A DNA stretch of 64,000 bases from assembly GCF_036850765.1 (NCBI RefSeq), contig NC_089491.1:182507520-182571519 (forward strand), in the 5' to 3' direction. This stretch comes from Saccopteryx bilineata. Lineage: Eukaryota > Chordata > Mammalia > Chiroptera > Emballonuridae. Positions 11,836 through 24,300 of the stretch are shown here, piece by piece. The position numbers and the translations under genes were made by a program. A model generated the notes under the pieces. That model searched no databases. It was not told where the DNA came from and was given only the letters and a program-made list of their open reading frames with translations. The first letter of the stretch is position 1, and the number at the start of each line of letters is the position of its first letter.

Positions 11836-12130
11836 ACAGTAAATTTGTTAGAGACAGAACACAGGCATCACTATTTATTAAGACACACCAACTACTTCCG
11901 ATGTGAGTCAAACTAAGACTCAGACCACATGCGGTACTTATCATACTGCAATATGCACAAGTGCCACTTGGAGATCTTGTCAAGACGCATATTTTGAGGC
12001 AGTGGGTTGGGCTCTGCCTGAAATTCTCTTTCTCCAATAAACCATAGGTCCTATTAAATCCCTTCTTACTCTCAGAAAAATTAACTTTGATGGATAGAAA
12101 TGAATTTTTAAATGATCTGCAATGCTTCTT

Positions 12131-12332
12131 TTTTTTAATTTAATTTTATTTTTTTTATTTATTCATTTTTAGAGAGGAGAGAGAGGAGAGAAAGACAGAG
12201 AGAGAGAAGGGGGGAGGAGCTGGAAGCATCAACTCCCATATGTGCCTTGACCGGGCAAGCCCAGGGCCTCGAACCGGCGACCTCAGCATTTCCAGGTCGA
12301 CACTTTATCCACTGCGCCACCACAGGTCAGGC
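12131..12332 (-). mobile_element. Short-form tRNA SINE with target duplication
   Basis: On the minus strand it reads CCTGACCTGTGGTGGCGCAG then a B box (GGTTCGAGGCC) and a purine/pyrimidine-rich tail. It is flanked by near-identical 15-bp repeats ending AATGCTTCTT (12116-12130 and 12333-12347, one mismatch). This is a shorter SINE type than the long VES form; related copies lie at 30963 and 39454. Confidence 0.92.
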
Positions 12333-12808
12333 TCTGAAATGCTTCTTAGTAAAAATTCCCGTATAATATATTTGAGAAAATTTTTTGAAGCTGTTTTCTA
12401 GTTTTATTGAGATGTAGTTAACATATAACATGGTATAACTTTAAGGTATAAAATATAATGATTTCATATATATATATTTGTATTGTGAAAAGATTACCAC
12501 AATAAGCGTAGTTGACATCCATCATGTTTTTTCACCTGTGATAAGAATATTGAAGATCTGCTTTTTTAGAAGCACGCAAACATGCAAAACAGAATTGTAG
12601 CTATCGTCACCATGCTGACAGGCCCAGGACCTATAACTGGTAGTGAATACCTATTAACCACCTCCATCCACTCACCTTCCATCACCCATCTTCAGTCATT
12701 ACCCCATCCCCACCCATGCCTCTGCTGATTACAAATCTGATCTCATTCCATGAGTTGTGTTTGTTTTTTTTTAAGAATCCACATAAAAGTGAGGTGATAC
12801 AGTATTTA

Positions 12809-12882
12809 TTCTGTATGATTTATTTTACTTCATATACTGTCCTTACTCTGTGTGATTTATTTTACTTCATATACTGTCCTTA
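12809..12882. repeat. 37-bp tandem duplication inside LINE-1
   Basis: Two adjacent 37-bp units (12809-12845 and 12846-12882) share the core GATTTATTTTACTTCATATA and differ at two positions. This is a local duplication in the old LINE-1 3' region. Confidence 0.9.
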
Positions 12883-13013
12883 AAGTCCATCCAGATTGTC
12901 ATTAATGGCAGGATATTCCTCTTTTTATATTTGAATAGTATTCAATTATATATATGTGTGTGTATGTATGTCTAGAGTGTATATATATAATATATATATA
13001 TTATATATATATA

Positions 13014-13569
13014 TGGTCTAGTGGAAAGTTCTGTCCATTTTTGGAATAAAACAAAATACAAATTTTTTTTACCGTCAATAAACTTTATTAAATAATATAA
13101 TTGCCATTATTATTAATGATTTCTTGCCAGCATGAGGACAATTTGTATATCCCATTTTTGAAAAATATTTTATCTTTTTATGTGAAAAATTGAACCAGTG
13201 CTTGTTTATTATCTTCTTCATTTTTGAATTTTTTGCCCTTCAAAAAATTTTGTAAGGACAAAAACAAGTGATAGTCAGTATTATTCCTTCACCAAACACT
13301 TTCAATAAATTTCTACATGCTTCTGTAGCATTTCTTCCTTGTTGAAATTCATAAAAATTACAGTGGCATAAATGAACTTTATCAGTAGCCATGGGTACAC
13401 TATCGCTTCACACATAAGACTAACGTGAATCAACTTTGTTTTAGTTAATTTGCTACATCAGTATGTATACATTAAGTGATAAAAATAGAGAGGCACACAT
13501 GCGCCAAATAAACATGTGCTTACATGTCAAAACTTGTGATAGAAACGAACAGAACTTTCCATTAGACCT
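13014..13569 (-). mobile_element. Internally deleted mariner (Tc1/mariner) element
   Basis: The ends are inverted: left GGTCTAGTGGAAAGTTCTGT, right (reverse complement) GGTCTAATGGAAAGTTCTGT. TA dinucleotides flank it inside an AT-rich stretch, as expected for mariner. On the minus strand a start codon at 13390-13392 opens a transposase N-terminus (FYEFQQGRNATEACRNL). About 35 codons later the sequence jumps to the transposase C-terminus (YHLFLSLQNFLKGKKF, stop at 13088-13090), out of frame. The catalytic D,D34D core is missing, so it is a non-autonomous copy. Total length is about 556 bp. Confidence 0.9.
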
Positions 13570-14117
13570 TATATATATATAATATATATATGTTATATAT
13601 ATTATATATCATATTCTTCATCTTTTGATGGACAGTCTGTTCCCATGATTTAGCTATTGTAAATAATGCTTCAATTAATGAATTAATGTGGGGGAACAGA
13701 TACCTCTTTGTGATGTTGAGGTCATTTTCTTTGGATAGACACCCAGAAGTGGAATTGTTGGGTTGTATTGTAATTCTATTTTTAATATTTTTTGAGGAAC
13801 ATTCATATTATTTTACATATTGGTTGCAGTAATTTACATTCCCACCAGCAGTGCACAAGGGTTACCTTTGCTCCACATCCTTGCTATCATTTGTTATCTT
13901 TTTTGTTTTTGTTAACAGCCATCCTAGCAGTAGTGTGTTAGTATCTAATTATGGTTTTGATTTTCATTTTCCAAATGATTAATGATGCTGAGTGCCTTTT
14001 CATGTATCTAATGGTAATTTGAATATACTCTGTGGAAAATTATTTATTTAGGTCCTTTGCCTATTTTTAAATTGGTTATTTGTAGTTTTTCCTATTGAGC
14101 TATAACAGTTCCTTATA

Positions 14118-14460
14118 CAGGGACCCTCGGGTTACAAGACAGCTCTCTTCTTAAGACAGTTACATAACCTGAATATTGGTGTTAGTTGAAATACACCCTA
14201 GCCTAAGTCACCTACCTATCCTAACACACTTGTAAAATCATAATCTAGAATATAAAAACACAACTAAGCCACAGAAAAATAATAATTCATACTCTTCTGC
14301 CACACACAACCAAACTTATATGCCCATGTTGTCCATAAGTACAATGCTAATGGCATAAGTTGAAACACTCACGTCTCCTTTTCTTTAAGTTTTTATGGGA
14401 GTGAGTGTTGTAAGCTCAAAACGTCATATGTTGAGACTGTCATAACCTGAGGACCCCTGG
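14118..14460. mobile_element. Tigger-like MITE (Tc1/mariner superfamily)
   Basis: The left end CAGGGACCCTCGGGTTACAA and the right end in reverse complement CAGGGGTCCTCAGGTTATGA are inverted repeats, flanked by TA (14116-14117; 14461-14462). The right end has one extra base before the TA. There is no transposase frame. It is inserted in the LINE-1 at 12385-15705. The assignment to pogo/Tigger rests on the CAG ends and TA target. Confidence 0.72.
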
Positions 14461-15705
14461 TATATTTTTTATATTAACCCTTTATTGAATATGTGGTTTA
14501 CAAATACTTTCTCTCATTGCATAGATTGTCTTTTCATTTTGTTGATTGTTTCCTTTGCTGTACAAAAGACTTTTAGTTTGATGTGGTCTCACTTATTTGT
14601 TTTCTATTTTGTTGTCTTTACTTTTGGTGTCATATCTAAAAAAATCATTGCTAAGACCCATATCAAGGAGCTTTTCCTGATATTCTCTTCCAGGATATTT
14701 ATGGTTTCAGGTCTTACACTTATATTTCTAATTCATTTTACATTAGTTTTTGCTAGTGGTAAAAGATAGATGTCTGGTTTCATTCTTTTGCATGTGAATA
14801 TTCAATTTTCCCAGCACTACTTGTTAAATATACTGTCTTTTATCCAGAGTATTCTTGCATCCCTTGTCTAATATTAGTTTGCCAAATATTCATGGTTTAT
14901 TTTGGGACCCTTGATTCTATTCCATTGGTCTAGGGTCTGTTTTTTTTATGCCAGTATCATATTGTTTTGATTACTATAGCTTTGAAGTAGGTTTTGAAAT
15001 TAGTACATATAATACCTCCAGCTTTGTCTTTCTTAGAATTACTTTGATTATTTGGAGTCTTTTGTGGTTCCATATGAACTTTAGGATTGATTTTTCTACT
15101 TCTGTAAAAAATTTAAAAATGTCATGAAAACCTTGGTAGGAATTGTGTTAAATCTATAGGTGGCTTTGGGTAGTATAGATATTTTAACAGTATTAATTTT
15201 TCTGATCCATGAATACAGGATATGTTTTCATTTATTTTTCATTTATCTTCTTCAGTTTCTTTCATCAATGTCTAGTAGTTTTCAATTTGGAAATCTTTCA
15301 CCTCCTTGGTTAAGTTTATTCATAAGTTTTTGCTGTTTTTAATACTATTTTAAATGGGATGCTTTCCTTTATTTGTTTTTTATATAAGTTGTTAGTGTAT
15401 AAAAACATTACTGACTTTTGAATGTTAATTTTGTATCTTGCAACTTTAATTAGTTGATCAGATCTAACCGTTTTGGTAGAGTTTTCTCGATTTTTTTATA
15501 TAATAATCATGTCATCTGCAATTAGAGATCATTTTACTTTCTTTCTAATTTTGAGGCCTTTTATTTCTTTTTCTTGCCTGGTTTCTCCAGCTATGACTTC
15601 CAGTTTCTATTGAGTAGAGTGGTGAGAGTGGGCAGCTTTAATTGATTTCTGATCTCAGAAGAATAGCTTTCAACCTTTCAGTCATGATATTAGCTCTGGA
15701 ATTGG

Positions 15706-16635
15706 GAAATATATATTTTTTAACTTTGAGCTAAAATTTAAACACACACATACAAAGCATTCAGCAGATTCTGGTGGTGGAGAGACCAAAATCAGGAGAT
15801 TAAGCTAGGAGTTGGCTGTAAGAGTTTAGGCAAGTGGTTTATGAACGCACATAACATGCAGACTTGAGAGAGAACTTAAGGGAATGACTACAACTGGAAC
15901 AGATAAGGATATAAAGATGGGAAAAGGCCAAAAATGAATAAAACTAACAAAGAAGATGAATAGTGGCCCATTAACAGATGAAACTTGAGAAGAGAAACCA
16001 GTATAATCATGTATTATTTTATGTTGGATGTGAATTTGTAAACAATGGTTGGCATATGCAATTCAGGGTATAACCAGGTTCCAGTAGTAGCACCACATAT
16101 ATTTTGGATGATCTGGGTAGATTATTATCCAAAAGAGTTAACTCCGTTCTCAACTATCTGGATGGGAGGAAAGAACCTTTGTTGTCTAAAGTGATAATGC
16201 TCTCAGGAAGCACTCCTCTCATTTATAGACAATATTAGATCTGGTGTTTTTTTTATTCTTAGAACTGTATCTTCCGGATATTCTAGCTTGTTTTCACATG
16301 TAGATGGAATCAACTTCTATTTTCAAAATCTAAAGAAATTAACATTAATGGATGTTTAACACTAGGTATTGTTATAAATGTTATAGAATATAAAACATTT
16401 GTCATATATTCGCATGGTGTTTACAGCTTAGAAACTAAAAGAGAATTTAACAGTCCTTCACAGATACTATAAATGAGACTTTAATTTCAGAATTGATTGT
16501 ATCTGATTCTTGAGTAATTCCTGACCAAAGTAGGCTTGACATTAATAAGGAAAAAAAATCATGTCTCTTTTAAGATCCCATGTCTGACATGAACTTCAGT
16601 AACTTGAAAACCCAACTTTAGTTTTTTCATCTTTC
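15706..16635. other. Intergenic DNA, no gene seen
   Basis: No coding frame, RNA gene or repeat that I can name. Confidence 0.45.
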
Positions 16636-17395
16636 ATTTTTTTTAATTTTAGATATAGATTGTTGCTTTGGATATATTTTTATTTTTCAATAATAGTTTA
16701 CATTCAATATTATTCTGTATTAATTTCAGTTATACAGAAAAGTGGTTTAAAAAATCATGTACTTTACAGAGTGGTCCCCAGTTACTTAAATTACCCACCT
16801 GTCCCCATAGTTAGTTATTTTAATATTATTGACTATATTCTTGACCCTGTAATCCACATCTCTGTGGCTATTTTGTAACTACCATATTGAATTGCTTAAG
16901 TCCTTTTACCTTTTCCACCCAAACTTTCAACCCCACTACCCTCCAACAACTCTCAGTCTGTTCTCTGTATCTATGAGTCTGTTTCTATTTATTTCGCTTG
17001 TTTATTTTGTTCACTAGATTCCACATATAAGTGGAGACATATGCTATTTGTCTGTCTCTGTTTGTTCTATTTCACTTAGTATAATACCCTCTAAGTCCAT
17101 CCAGGCTTCACGAAAGGTAAGATCTTATTGTTTTTTAAGGCTGGGTTGTATTCCCTTGTGTATGTACCATAGTTATTTTTTTTATTTACTCATCTGTTGA
17201 TGGACACTTGAATTACTTCCATATCTCAATTGTTCTAAATAATGCTGCAATGAACATAGGGATACAAATATTCTTTCATATTAGTGTTTTGGGTTTCTTC
17301 GGATATATTCCCAGAAGCAGAATTGCTGGGTCATATGGCAATTTATTTTTAATTTTTTGAAGAGCTTCTACAATGTTTTCCATAGTGGAATATAA
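16636..17395 (-). mobile_element. LINE-1 3'UTR and ORF2 C-terminal end
   Basis: Reversed 3'UTR (AGTTTACATTCAATATTATT) leads into the ORF2 3' end, recognisable by the reversed conserved phrases AGTTATTT...CATCTGTTGATGGACACTT and AATAATGCTGCAATGAACAT. It is truncated near 17390. Confidence 0.85.
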
Positions 17396-17860
17396 CCTTA
17401 TCTTTGCTCTGTGTATAATGGCTGGACTTCTGCCTCGGATGTCTGCATAATCCTCCTGCTCTGAGCTTTACTATTTTGATTGTTAATCTAGATCTTGTTG
17501 GAAATTGTCCCTTGAGGATAAATCTTATACATAACTTGACCTGGCTATAAATATACTTCAGTATTCAATATATATGTTAATATATTTTGTCACCTGGACT
17601 CATCTTACTATGGCTTGTTTATCAGATTCACTCATTCTTTGATTCAACAAGTACTTGCTGAGCATCTAATATATTCCAGATTGGTTCTTATATCCCAAAA
17701 CTATGTAACTGCATTTACCTGCCTGAATCAAGCCTACATCTTCTAACAACTCTAATTTAACTTCTTGCAATATACTATTAGAGTTAAGAAACTATAGTCA
17801 GGTCTGTTACTTGCCTTCAAATTCAGGCTAGTTCTTACTTCTTTTATGAGATTATGTGAT
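17396..17860. other. Intergenic DNA, no gene seen
   Basis: AT-rich spacer between two LINE-1 tails, with no feature I can support. Confidence 0.4.
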
Positions 17861-18290
17861 TTTTTAATTTTTCAATTACAGTTGTCATACAGCATCATAT
17901 TAGTTTCAGGTGTACAACATAGTAATTGGACATTTATATAACTTGAGAAGTGGTCACCCAGATAAATCTAGTACACATTTGACACCATACATAGTTGTTA
18001 TAATATTATTAACTATGTTCCCTACAATATACTTTATATTCCTATGACTCTTTTTATAACTGACATTTTGTACATATGAATCTCCCCTCCTTTTTACCCA
18101 TCACTCCAACCCTCTCCCATCTGACAATGATCAAAATATTCTCTGTATTTATTAATTTGTTTTTATTTTGTTTGTCCATTAATGCTTGCTTCTCATACCT
18201 CTTCTTCCCATGGGTCCATGTTGCTAAGTTCCAGTATGCACTGTGGCTGGGTCTATCAAGATCATTTAAAAAATAAGTGATATTTACATA
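17861..18290 (-). mobile_element. LINE-1 3'UTR fragment
   Basis: It begins with TTTTTCAATTACAGTTGTCA and contains TTAGTTTCAGGTGTACAACA, the reversed 3'UTR of another LINE-1 copy. Only the 3'UTR is present. Confidence 0.8.
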
Positions 18291-18713
18291 ATATAAGAAA
18301 AAACCCTTTAAACTGGGAATTAGTCCCCAAACCTCTTTCCCTCAGAAATTCTACTCAACAAATTTGTGTTAAGCATCTGCTTGTATGTAAGTCACTGTGT
18401 TTGGCTCTAGCTGTGAACAGAGCAGGATTATCTCCTGCCCTTGTTGGAGCTTTAAGTGTATCAAATATGTTGGAAGAGAGAAATAGGGAAAGTATGTTCT
18501 GATTTCCTGCCAGAAATCACACTCTTCTAATGGTTATCAAACTGAAAAAAAAGTCCTGTTTAACATCATTAGCAGTTTGAAGAAACTAAGAAACATGATA
18601 TTTAAAATACTCACATTCCATGTCCTGTAAGTCACAAAAAATGTGGATTGTGATGTGTTTACCTGCATTTTTTCTAGCAAGTGTGTGGGGAAAAAATAAT
18701 GTTCCTTCTATAA

Positions 18714-19032
18714 CAGGGGTCGGAAACCTATGGCTCGCGAGTCAGATATGGCTCTTTTGATGGCTGCATCTGGCTTGCAGACAAATCTTTAAAAAAAAAT
18801 AATAACGTTAGAAATATAAAACATTCTTCTGTATTACAATCCATTCATTTCCTACTGCTCATGTTCATGGTTGCAGGTGGCTGGAGCCAATCACAGCTGT
18901 CCTCCAGGACAACACCAAATTTTTATTGGATAATGCTTAACGTACACGGGTTGTTGTATGGCTCTCACAGAATTACATTTTAAAATATGTGGCATTCATG
19001 GCTTTCTCAACCAAAAAGTGTCCCGATCCCTG
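18714..19032. mobile_element. Non-autonomous hAT element with perfect 8-bp target duplication
   Basis: The ends are CAGGGGTCGGAAACCT and, in reverse complement, CAGGGATCGGGACACT. Identical 8-bp flanks TTCTATAA lie at 18706-18713 and 19033-19040, diagnostic of hAT insertion. It is 319 bp with no transposase frame. It lies in unique DNA, so its presence or absence would be easy to score between species. Confidence 0.93.
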
Positions 19033-19040
19033 TTCTATAA

Positions 19041-20076
19041 CCGTCTAAATTCTTCTGGATGGACTAAATTAAATTAACATGAGTCAAAATAACAGTCAAA
19101 TCCATTACATGTGTATTCATATGTGGTCTGTAAGGGGGACCAGAGGACAAATTGGGCAGTTAAGGTTTATAAACCTTGGACTAAGAAAAGGTAGTGGTTT
19201 GGGATTTCAAAGGGCAACAGGACAATTCACATGAGGATGGAAATGCAAATGTTCAGTAAATAAACATTTGCTGGGCCATCTAACAGTGAGACAAAGAAGA
19301 TCTGGATTAAGTGGGTTTTACCAGTTTCCTCCCAATCACACCTAGTTCATATTAAACCATAGTTACCTATGATAATAGCTTCCTTCCCAGAGCAGGTCTC
19401 CTCTAAATTCTTTCAGGCAATTAGAAAAAGGTCAAAAGTTTTGTCTGTGTGTTAGTTTTTGTTTGTTTTTTCCTTTTCTCAGAGCATACTCAGATCTCCT
19501 TCTCAAACCATTACTAATATCTGCCTCACATTCTAAGTCACGGAAATTAGTTCAGGGTATACACTCCTACTCACACTGGAATAAGTCAGCAGGGCCAATT
19601 GACACATTTGCTCTTATTTTCAGAGATGAGATTGAAGGTATATTCATCAAATCACACTCAAAAAAGTAATGAGAGGAGTAAAAATTTGGGAAATCAATAA
19701 TGTGAGTGAGCTGCAGGAGACTGCAGGCAGAATCTTGAAAATCAGAGTAATTTCAGTGACAGATATTTCTTATTCCTGATACTATGTGAAAACATTACTT
19801 GGAATGTTTAAAATATCAAATTCTAAAAAGAATACTGAATGCAGTTATCAGAAAATCTTTGCAACTGACCTGACTTTCTGTTACTATATTGACAACTCTT
19901 TCTGAGTAGTTAATTAAAACTTAGTCATTAGGGATCATAAACTATTTATGCAAAAGTTTCTCCAAAACCATGCATTTTATAAAGGAAGAGTTTGATTTGA
20001 TTTAGATGTTTTGTGACTCCATGTGCAAAGGTTATTTTTACATTACTATCAAATACTATAAAGGTATTTGAATACA

Positions 20077-20124
<48 letters not shown>

Positions 20125-22350
20125 TACAAGGTCACGAAAACTTGTATTATTGTATTATATTTGTAATATATACTATATATTTGTATATATTTTTTTGTGT
20201 CAAAGCAGGTTATATATATATAAATATATTTGTGTGTATATACATATATACATGCATATCCATATATATCCCTAAAGATAGATAGATGTGGATTATATAT
20301 ATTACCATCTGGTATAATTGGAGGTATCTATGAAGTTTTTGTTAGCCAACAAAATTATAATAAGTGGTTTAGGTTTAAGTGAATATAAGTATAAAATTCT
20401 AAGTATTTTAAGTGATAGCCATGTCAGAAAGAAGGGGGCTCTCATTTCTTATACCCCTTAAAGTTTTCTCTTATCAGCTGATAACAAAGTAAATATAGTA
20501 AGACCTGCACAATGCTAAAATTTTATTGGTGATTGAAAAGCAACCAACTTCAATGTCAGTGAGGTTGAAAAATAAATGATTATTTTGTGTATCTTTTTAC
20601 AGCTTTGGAAACTTTTTAGAGTAGGAATAGATAAAAAAAACCATGAAGTTAATTGATATTGTCATAATTAAAAATAAATTAATACTAAAAGCTGAATACT
20701 TTGACTTTCAAATCAAGATCACTTTACTGCTCTATTTCTCATAAATATTGATATTCAAGGCAATGCTTATATTGACCATTCTATTGTGACATTGATAGGA
20801 TTATTCAAGGAATGAAATGATTTGTTTGATTTCAAAAGAGTATATATTCCAAACCGAAATGCACTGAGAAATACTAGAGTAGTGAATAACAACAATAATA
20901 ATACCTTAATATATCAGATATTTTGTTTTTATGTCAAGAAAAACAAGACTAATGGAAAACTATAACTAAAATTTGCCACAGAAAATAAGGAGATGATAAA
21001 GAGAAGAAAGACAGTATTCCTCATCTATATATGTGTATATGCATATATGTGTCAACCAGAAAAAATGCTATAAAATGAGAGATAAAATTGACTTAGAAAT
21101 CAACCTTTTGAGGAAAATGGGATTGATTCTCAAGACATTTCTGCTATAAGAACAACCTCATGGACTTGGTCAATAATAGTGAGAACAAGTCTCCAAGCCA
21201 TTCACAATTCTAACTCCTGCTCCTGTAGTTCATATGCCTTAAAATGTAGGTCTGAATTTATGCCCCTAAAAAAAAAAAATAGAACCTTCAGTTGATCCTG
21301 AGAAGAAATTCAATTTGATTTTTCCTGAAGCAGCATTGTGCTATGCATCCTGTATCTATCCCTTGAGTTTGAATAACTCTTAACATTCAAATATACAGAA
21401 AGTTCAAAAACGCAAAAAATACAGCTTTGGAACTATTGAACTGCCGTCCAACTCTAACTACAAGAGTTAGAGAGTGTAGTATAAACCCAAAGCACACAAT
21501 ATGGTGAACATATGGACTCACACACTCATTGTAAACAACCCTATGGAAAAAGTTAGGAGAATACATGTGGATATAGTCCCCAATGCTCTAGTGCAGTTCA
21601 GTGCTTAGCCACGCTTTACTACCACCCTAATCATTGTTAGTGCTTATACAAGGTGACAGGCAGTAATAGAGAAGTGGTCATCATAAGCACCCCCTCCCAC
21701 ATTATGGGTGAAGTTCAGTCCATGGTGTGAGAAGGGTGTTGTTATTATTCTCTCTTGGTACAGTTTTTCTCTTTACAATCCTCTGTTTAAGTCCAGATGT
21801 AGCAGTTTAGTGTTTAGATTTCTCATTTTGGTGTTAAAACATAAACACATTCAAAGCAAATATCACCACACCATGCCAAGAACTGCTCTCAGCTGCTCTG
21901 AATGAACTTCCACTTTTGATGCTTCCCTGACATTATTTTATATCAAAGAAGTGAAAATGTGACCATGACTTTTTACATATCACAAGTCGTACACTAAACA
22001 AAGGGCAAAATCCATTTGAATTATACAAGAAAAAGAGGCATTCATTTCCTATAAAAATATCTGATTTTAAATATCACATGTGTACATTTTTTAAATATAG
22101 AAAAATAACAAGAGATCAAACAAAAATAAATGTGGTCATTATGTCACCACTTGGATAGAACCATCACTAATATTTTGGAATATATTTACATATGTTGTGA
22201 ATTCATTAGTGCTTGTGTGTATACATGACTAACATATTTTTTATGCAGCCAACATTTTTATTTAACACATTTGCTAACATATTAAAAACTTTTCATAGAA
22301 ATTATTTTAATGGCTATATAATATTTTTAAATAACTGTCATATAGCATTT
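19041..22350. other. Unique AT-rich intergenic DNA
   Basis: No gene found. It contains a compound (CA)n(GA)n microsatellite at 20074-20118, an AT-rich TATA-type stretch at 20150-20285, and a 7-bp hairpin at about 21451-21473 (CTCTAAC / GTTAGAG). None of the open frames resembles a known family. Confidence 0.5.
20074..20118 (+). repeat. Compound microsatellite (CA)n(GA)n
   Basis: About 10 CA units directly followed by about 12 GA units, then AAAGG. Confidence 0.95.
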
Positions 22351-24300
22351 AATTTTTCCAGCTTTATTGAAATAATTGATATATAATATTGTATAGTTAA
22401 GTTGTACAACATAATGCTTTGATGGATGTATATATTGTAAAATTGCCACAATAAGTTTAGTTGACATACATTTTCTCACATAGTTAAATTTTTTTCTGTG
22501 AGAACTTTTTTTTTTTTTTTTGATGAGAACTTTTAAGACCTATTCTCTCAGCAAGTCCTAAATATAGGATTTCATATTGTTAAGTATAGTGACCATGCTG
22601 TACCTTACAGCCTCAGAAGTTAATTATCTTACAACTGGTTATTAGTACCTTTTGACAACCTTCACCTATTTCTCACACCCCCAGCCGTAGCCTCTGGTAG
22701 ACATCAATCTACTCAATCTACTCTCGGTTTCTGTGAGTTCAGTTTTTTCGATTCCACATAGAAGTTAGACCATACAGTATTTGTCTTTCTCTACTTAATT
22801 CACTTAATATAAAGTTCCCCGTGACCCATCTATGTTGTTACAAATGGCACTTGTCTTCTTTATGGTTGAATAATAGTCCACTGTAAATATATATCATATT
22901 ATTAATGTGTTAATATCTACTTTCATCCATTAATCCACTGACAGACACAGGTTGTTTTCATGTCTTGGCTGTTGTGAATAATGCTGCAAAGAACAGGGGA
23001 GTGCACTTGTATCTGTGATATCCTGTTTTCATTCCCATGGGTATATGCCCAGAGTGGGATTACTAGGTTATATGGTACTTCTATTTTTAACTTTTTGAGA
23101 AATCTCCATACTGTTTTTTATAGTGGCTTCACCAATTTACATATTTATCAACAGCACACTAGGGTTCTCTTTTCTCTACATTGACGCCTACACTTGTTCA
23201 AGCTTGTCTTTTTAATAACAACCATTCCAATATGTGTGAGGTGAAAAATCATTGTGGTCTTAATTTGTATTTTCCTGATGATTAGTTATGTTCAGCACAT
23301 TTTCATGTATTTTCTAGCCGTTTGCATGTCATCCATGTCATTCAGTTCCTCTGACCATTTTATAACCATATTGTTTGTTTTGGTTGAGGTATATGAGTTT
23401 TCTTTTATATTTTACATAGTAATCCTCTATCTGATATGTGATTAGCAAATATTTTTTCTGATTTCTCAAGTTATTGTTTGGGTTTTTTATTGTTTCCCTT
23501 GCTGTGCAGAGCTTTTTACTTTGATGTTGTTCCTTTTGTCTTTTACTATTCTTGTGTTTTTGGTGTCCTATCCAAAAATACATTGCCAAGACCAATGTCA
23601 GGGAGTTCATTCTATATTTTTTTCTAGAAGTTTTATGATTTCAGATCTTATGTTTAAGTGCTTAATTCATTTCAATAAGTGGCATAAAATAAGGGTGTAA
23701 TTTCATTTTTCTGCATGTGGTTACTTAATTTTTTTTAGTACTATTTATTGAAGAGCCAATCTTTTCCCCATTAAGTGTTCTTGACTGCCTTGTCAAATAT
23801 TAGCTGACCATAAAAGCAAGACTTTATTTCTGGGCTCTTATTTCTGTTTCATTGGTAAATGTGTCTATTTCTATGCCAGTCCCATACTGTTTCATCATGA
23901 TAGCTTTGTAGTATAATTCCAAAATAGAAAATGTTATGGCCCCAACTTTGTTCTTTCTCAGGACTGCTTTGGCTATTCAAGGATTTTGTAACATTATACA
24001 AATTTTAGAACTGTTTTTTTCTATTTCTGTGAAAAATATCATTGGAATTTTTATAGTGCTTGCAATGCATATATAGATAGCTTTGAGTAATATAAACATT
24101 TAACAATATTCTTTCAGTCCATGAACTTGGGATACCTTTCCATTTGTTTGTGACTTTTTTTATTTCTTTCATCAAAGTCTTATAGTTTTTAGTGTACAGA
24201 TCTTTTAACTTCTTGGTTGAATTTATTCCTAAGTACTTTATTATTTCTGATGATATTGTGAATAGGATAGTATTCTTTAGTTGTTTTTCAGATATTTTAT
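22351..24300 (-). mobile_element. Old LINE-1, 3'UTR through ORF2
   Basis: It starts with the reversed L1M 3'UTR (TTCCAGCTTTATTGAAATAA) and continues into ORF2 3' sequence (reversed AATAATGCTGCAAAGAACA, ATATGCCCAGAGTGGGATTA). It runs to about 24300 with many indels and a poly-T insertion near 22506-22521. No intact frame remains. Confidence 0.86.

Larger units (their letters stand above)
12385..15705 (-). mobile_element. Old LINE-1, 3'UTR through ORF2 reverse transcriptase, with two DNA-transposon inserts
   Basis: At the left, TTTTATTGAGATGTAGTTAA is the reversed L1M 3'UTR. ORF2 sequence follows to about 15700. The reverse transcriptase catalytic motif is still readable on the minus strand at 15511-15522 as I-A-D-D. 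All frames are broken by stops and indels. A mariner element (13014-13569) and a Tigger-like MITE (14118-14460) interrupt it, so both are younger. A 37-bp tandem duplication lies at 12809-12882. Confidence 0.88.

Noticed and set aside
20013..20285. Frame of 90 codons with Thr-His and Arg-Glu repeats
   Set aside because: It is the compound (CA)n(GA)n microsatellite plus AT-rich DNA.
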